A stretch of 7,093 bases of DNA, taken from the NCBI GenBank assembly GCA_021803885.1, contig JAJZKY010000227.1, positions 1 to 7,093 on the forward strand, read 5' to 3'. This DNA is from Planctomycetota bacterium (GTDB lineage: Bacteria; Planctomycetota; Phycisphaerae; WQYP01; JAJZKY01). Below the pieces are notes generated by a model that saw nothing but the letters and a program-made list of their open reading frames with translations, ran no database searches and had not been told where the DNA came from. Below are positions 5,877-7,093 of the stretch, one piece after another (position 1 is the first letter of the stretch; each line of letters starts with the position of its first letter). The position numbers and the translations under genes were made by a program.

Positions 5877-5939
5877 CCTGACACGTCTGAAAGATTCTGC
5901 TTTGGTTTCGGATCTACTACTTTATCGGCCTTTGTCAGG
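5877..5939. repeat. Spaced inverted repeat CCTGACA ... TGTCAGG
   Basis: Two perfect 7-bp arms (5877-5883 and 5933-5939) flank 49 bp. A second small pairing, GGTTC / GAACC at 5938-5942 and 5950-5954, abuts the right arm. The element lies just beyond the 3' end of the minus-strand methyltransferase gene and could help end its transcript, or be the ends of a tiny decayed insertion. No flanking target-site duplication is obvious. The rest of the 5763-5968 stretch holds no convincing gene. Confidence 0.25.
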
Positions 5940-5968
5940 TTCTTTCCTGGAACCACCGATGAAGCGAT

Positions 5969-6817
5969 TTACGCATTCCCAATCTCTCGCTGCCCGATGA
6001 GTGAGACGGCCTCGAGATACTCTCCATATTTACGGAAAAGTCGCCGCATCGCAAAAAGTCTTTGTCTCAGAACCGGATTCATACCTACACGGAAAGCGAT
6101 GCGCAAACAACCATTAAATCCTTCGTCTTGCAACACGCGCCGCACTTCCAGAAGATGCATCGGCACGGTGCTTCTCCAAGTCACGTTTAGATTATTCTGT
6201 TCGAATAATTTCACCCATTCAGCAATGGTTAGCGGCTGTACTCCCACATGGATCTCTTTCGACATTGCCGCTTGAATCTCTTGGCGTAAACCGCCTGAGA
6301 TGTTGTCGGGAGTGAGACATAGTTCGTGGATCCCGTAGCGCCCCCCAACGGCAAGAAGACGAACGGCCTCGGCAAATATCCGATTCTTTTGTTCGTGATT
6401 CTGCATACTTAGCATCGCTTCACCGTAGACTATGTTCGCGCTGGCTCTGGGTAGCCCCGATTCTTCTGCATGACCCAGTACGACTTGGGCGTTCGTTTCC
6501 GCCAACTCCCGTCGCAGATGTTCGGCTGCGGCAGGTTCACGTTCCACACCACAATAGGCCAAAGGATGCTTTGCTAGAACCATTCGAGCCGTGTGTCCGA
6601 GTCCTGGAGCGAACTCAACCACACGATCCTGAGTTCCAATTGCCAGTGCATCGAGCATTCGCTTTGTAAGTTCAATCCCACCTGGCCTCAGCACGCGTTT
6701 GCCGGCACGTGCAAGCACCCAATGTCCTTGCATTTTGTCGAGCTGCTGCCCTTCTCCAACCAATCGACGAGCGATGGATACTTCCCGTTCATTGCTGTTT
6801 GAGGATGAACTTTGCAT
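5969..6817 (-). CDS. Class I SAM-dependent methyltransferase
   Basis: This 282-aa cytoplasmic protein (from the ATG at 6817) has a short N-terminal arm containing KMQGHWVLARAGKRVLRPGG (about 28-47). A Rossmann-type methyltransferase fold follows. Motif I is VVEFAPGLG (66-74), binding S-adenosylmethionine. The acidic end of strand 2 lies in CGVEREP. A GHAEESGLP segment (115-123) marks the motif II region, and EAVRLLAVGGRYGIHEL (about 150-166) is the typical post-core strand. The basic C-terminus (about 239-282) may contact substrate. ATG 6817 has GGGAAG 7 nt upstream and leaves an N-terminus matching the family's short arm; ATG 6871 in the same frame would add 18 residues without a good ribosome-binding site. 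The substrate is unknown. The gene lies 94 bp downstream of a deaminase-like gene on the same strand and may share its transcript. It looks richer in A+T than the CLC genes. Confidence 0.85.
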   Translation of the reverse strand: MQSSSSNSNEREVSIARRLVGEGQQLDKMQGHWVLARAGKRVLRPGGIELTKRMLDALAIGTQDRVVEFAPGLGHTARMVLAKHPLAYCGVEREPAAAEHLRRELAETNAQVVLGHAEESGLPRASANIVYGEAMLSMQNHEQKNRIFAEAVRLLAVGGRYGIHELCLTPDNISGGLRQEIQAAMSKEIHVGVQPLTIAEWVKLFEQNNLNVTWRSTVPMHLLEVRRVLQDEGFNGCLRIAFRVGMNPVLRQRLFAMRRLFRKYGEYLEAVSLIGQREIGNA

Positions 6818-6833
6818 TATATCACTTCCCAAT

Positions 6834-6853
6834 TCTAAGGATACTTTCTTAGA
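6834..6853. promoter_or_regulatory. Inverted repeat TCTAAG-N8-CTTAGA upstream of the methyltransferase
   Basis: Perfect 6-bp arms are separated by 8 nt, 17 nt upstream of the chosen methyltransferase start (minus strand). The site may be a regulator-binding site or a 5'-leader hairpin. If translation began at 6871 it would lie inside the coding sequence. A further TGAC-N4-GTCA symmetry lies just upstream, at about 6874-6885. No convincing -35/-10 pair is seen. Confidence 0.3.
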
Positions 6854-6911
6854 GTGAGCTGCATATGACAAAAGTCACAATCTCACTTACTTGAAAAGGA
6901 GTGGGGTTGGG

Positions 6912-7093
6912 TTACGCGTATAGAGCGAGGCACTCGGCTTCCAGAATTCCAGAAACAATATCTGGCGGCTGATCCCAGATGGCAATCCGCGGGTCCGTTA
7001 AAATTGGATGGCGCGAACTGATACCACCCGTACCGGTAGTTGGTCGTCCGATGACCACCTTGCTGATATGTGTTTGGCGCACCGCGTAGGAGC
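6912..7093 (-). CDS. Nucleoside / CMP-dCMP-type zinc deaminase, C-terminal end
   Basis: The last 59 codons of a minus-strand gene enter from the right edge and stop at TAA (complement of 6912-6914). The peptide starts SYAVRQTHISKVVIGRPTTG, then TGGISSRHPILTDPRI, and ends GILEAECLALYA. This matches the region after the second zinc cysteine in cytidine/guanine/tRNA-adenosine-type deaminases: a helix carrying R/I-x-K/R-V-V-x-G, a GG-x-SS-x-(Y/H)P-L segment and a final EC helix. The two bases at the window edge (GC on the minus strand) could finish a TGC codon for the zinc cysteine of a P-C-x-x-C motif, which is outside the window. Established role of the family: hydrolytic deamination of a nucleobase or nucleoside with one zinc ion. 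The exact substrate cannot be assigned. The gene is upstream of the methyltransferase and in the same direction. Confidence 0.68.
   Translation of the reverse strand, partial: SYAVRQTHISKVVIGRPTTGTGGISSRHPILTDPRIAIWDQPPDIVSGILEAECLALYA

Noticed and set aside
6818..6823. TATAAT on the minus strand directly before the methyltransferase ATG, as a -10 box
   Set aside because: A start of transcription from it would fall inside the gene, no -35 is present, and the methyltransferase N-terminus needs the upstream ATG.
1..7093. tRNA, rRNA, CRISPR array, tandem repeats or intact insertion sequence
   Set aside because: I scanned both strands by eye and saw no cloverleaf-like sequence, regularly spaced repeat or transposase gene.

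Overview
The window is most likely from a mid-GC, soil-type bacterium, probably an Acidobacteriota (Terriglobia-like) genome. That placement rests on protein style and gene order only; no marker gene is present. It contains no rRNA, tRNA, CRISPR array or intact mobile element.

Layout, left to right. (1) Bases 1-966, plus strand: the 3' end of a heme-copper oxidase-superfamily gene, best read as a nitric-oxide-reductase-like large subunit. It is followed after 3 nt by a small three-helix membrane protein whose loop looks like the zinc-ribbon segment of IS1182-type transposases. Next comes the decayed C-terminal half of a hemerythrin-domain gene carrying two frameshifts. This reads as the eroding edge of a nitrosative-stress or respiratory cluster. 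(2) Bases 967-1296: non-coding or decayed DNA with no convincing gene. (3) Bases 1297-5555, plus strand: a MarR-family regulator with a perfect inverted-repeat operator candidate lying on its -10 box, then two different CLC-family chloride channel/transporter genes, each with C-terminal CBS domains. The 33-bp and 128-bp gaps suggest one MarR-controlled anion-transport unit. Both CLC proteins keep the external gating glutamate but appear to lack the internal proton glutamate and the central tyrosine of the E. coli exchanger. (4) Bases 5556-5968: a gap of about 410 bp with a possible 46-aa ORF, a hairpin that masks the Shine-Dalgarno site of a 21-codon ORF, and a spaced inverted repeat. (5) Bases 5969-7093, minus strand: a SAM-dependent methyltransferase preceded by the C-terminal end of a nucleoside/CMP-dCMP-type deaminase that runs off the right edge.

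The plus-strand CLC unit and the minus-strand methyltransferase/deaminase pair converge on the 5.6-5.97 kb gap. No strong intrinsic terminator is visible there. Nothing in the window is a clear new defence or mobile system. The items most worth a second look are the transposase-like zinc-ribbon membrane protein, the twice-frameshifted hemerythrin, the operator and possible leaderless start of the MarR gene, and the unusual residues in the tandem CLC pair.
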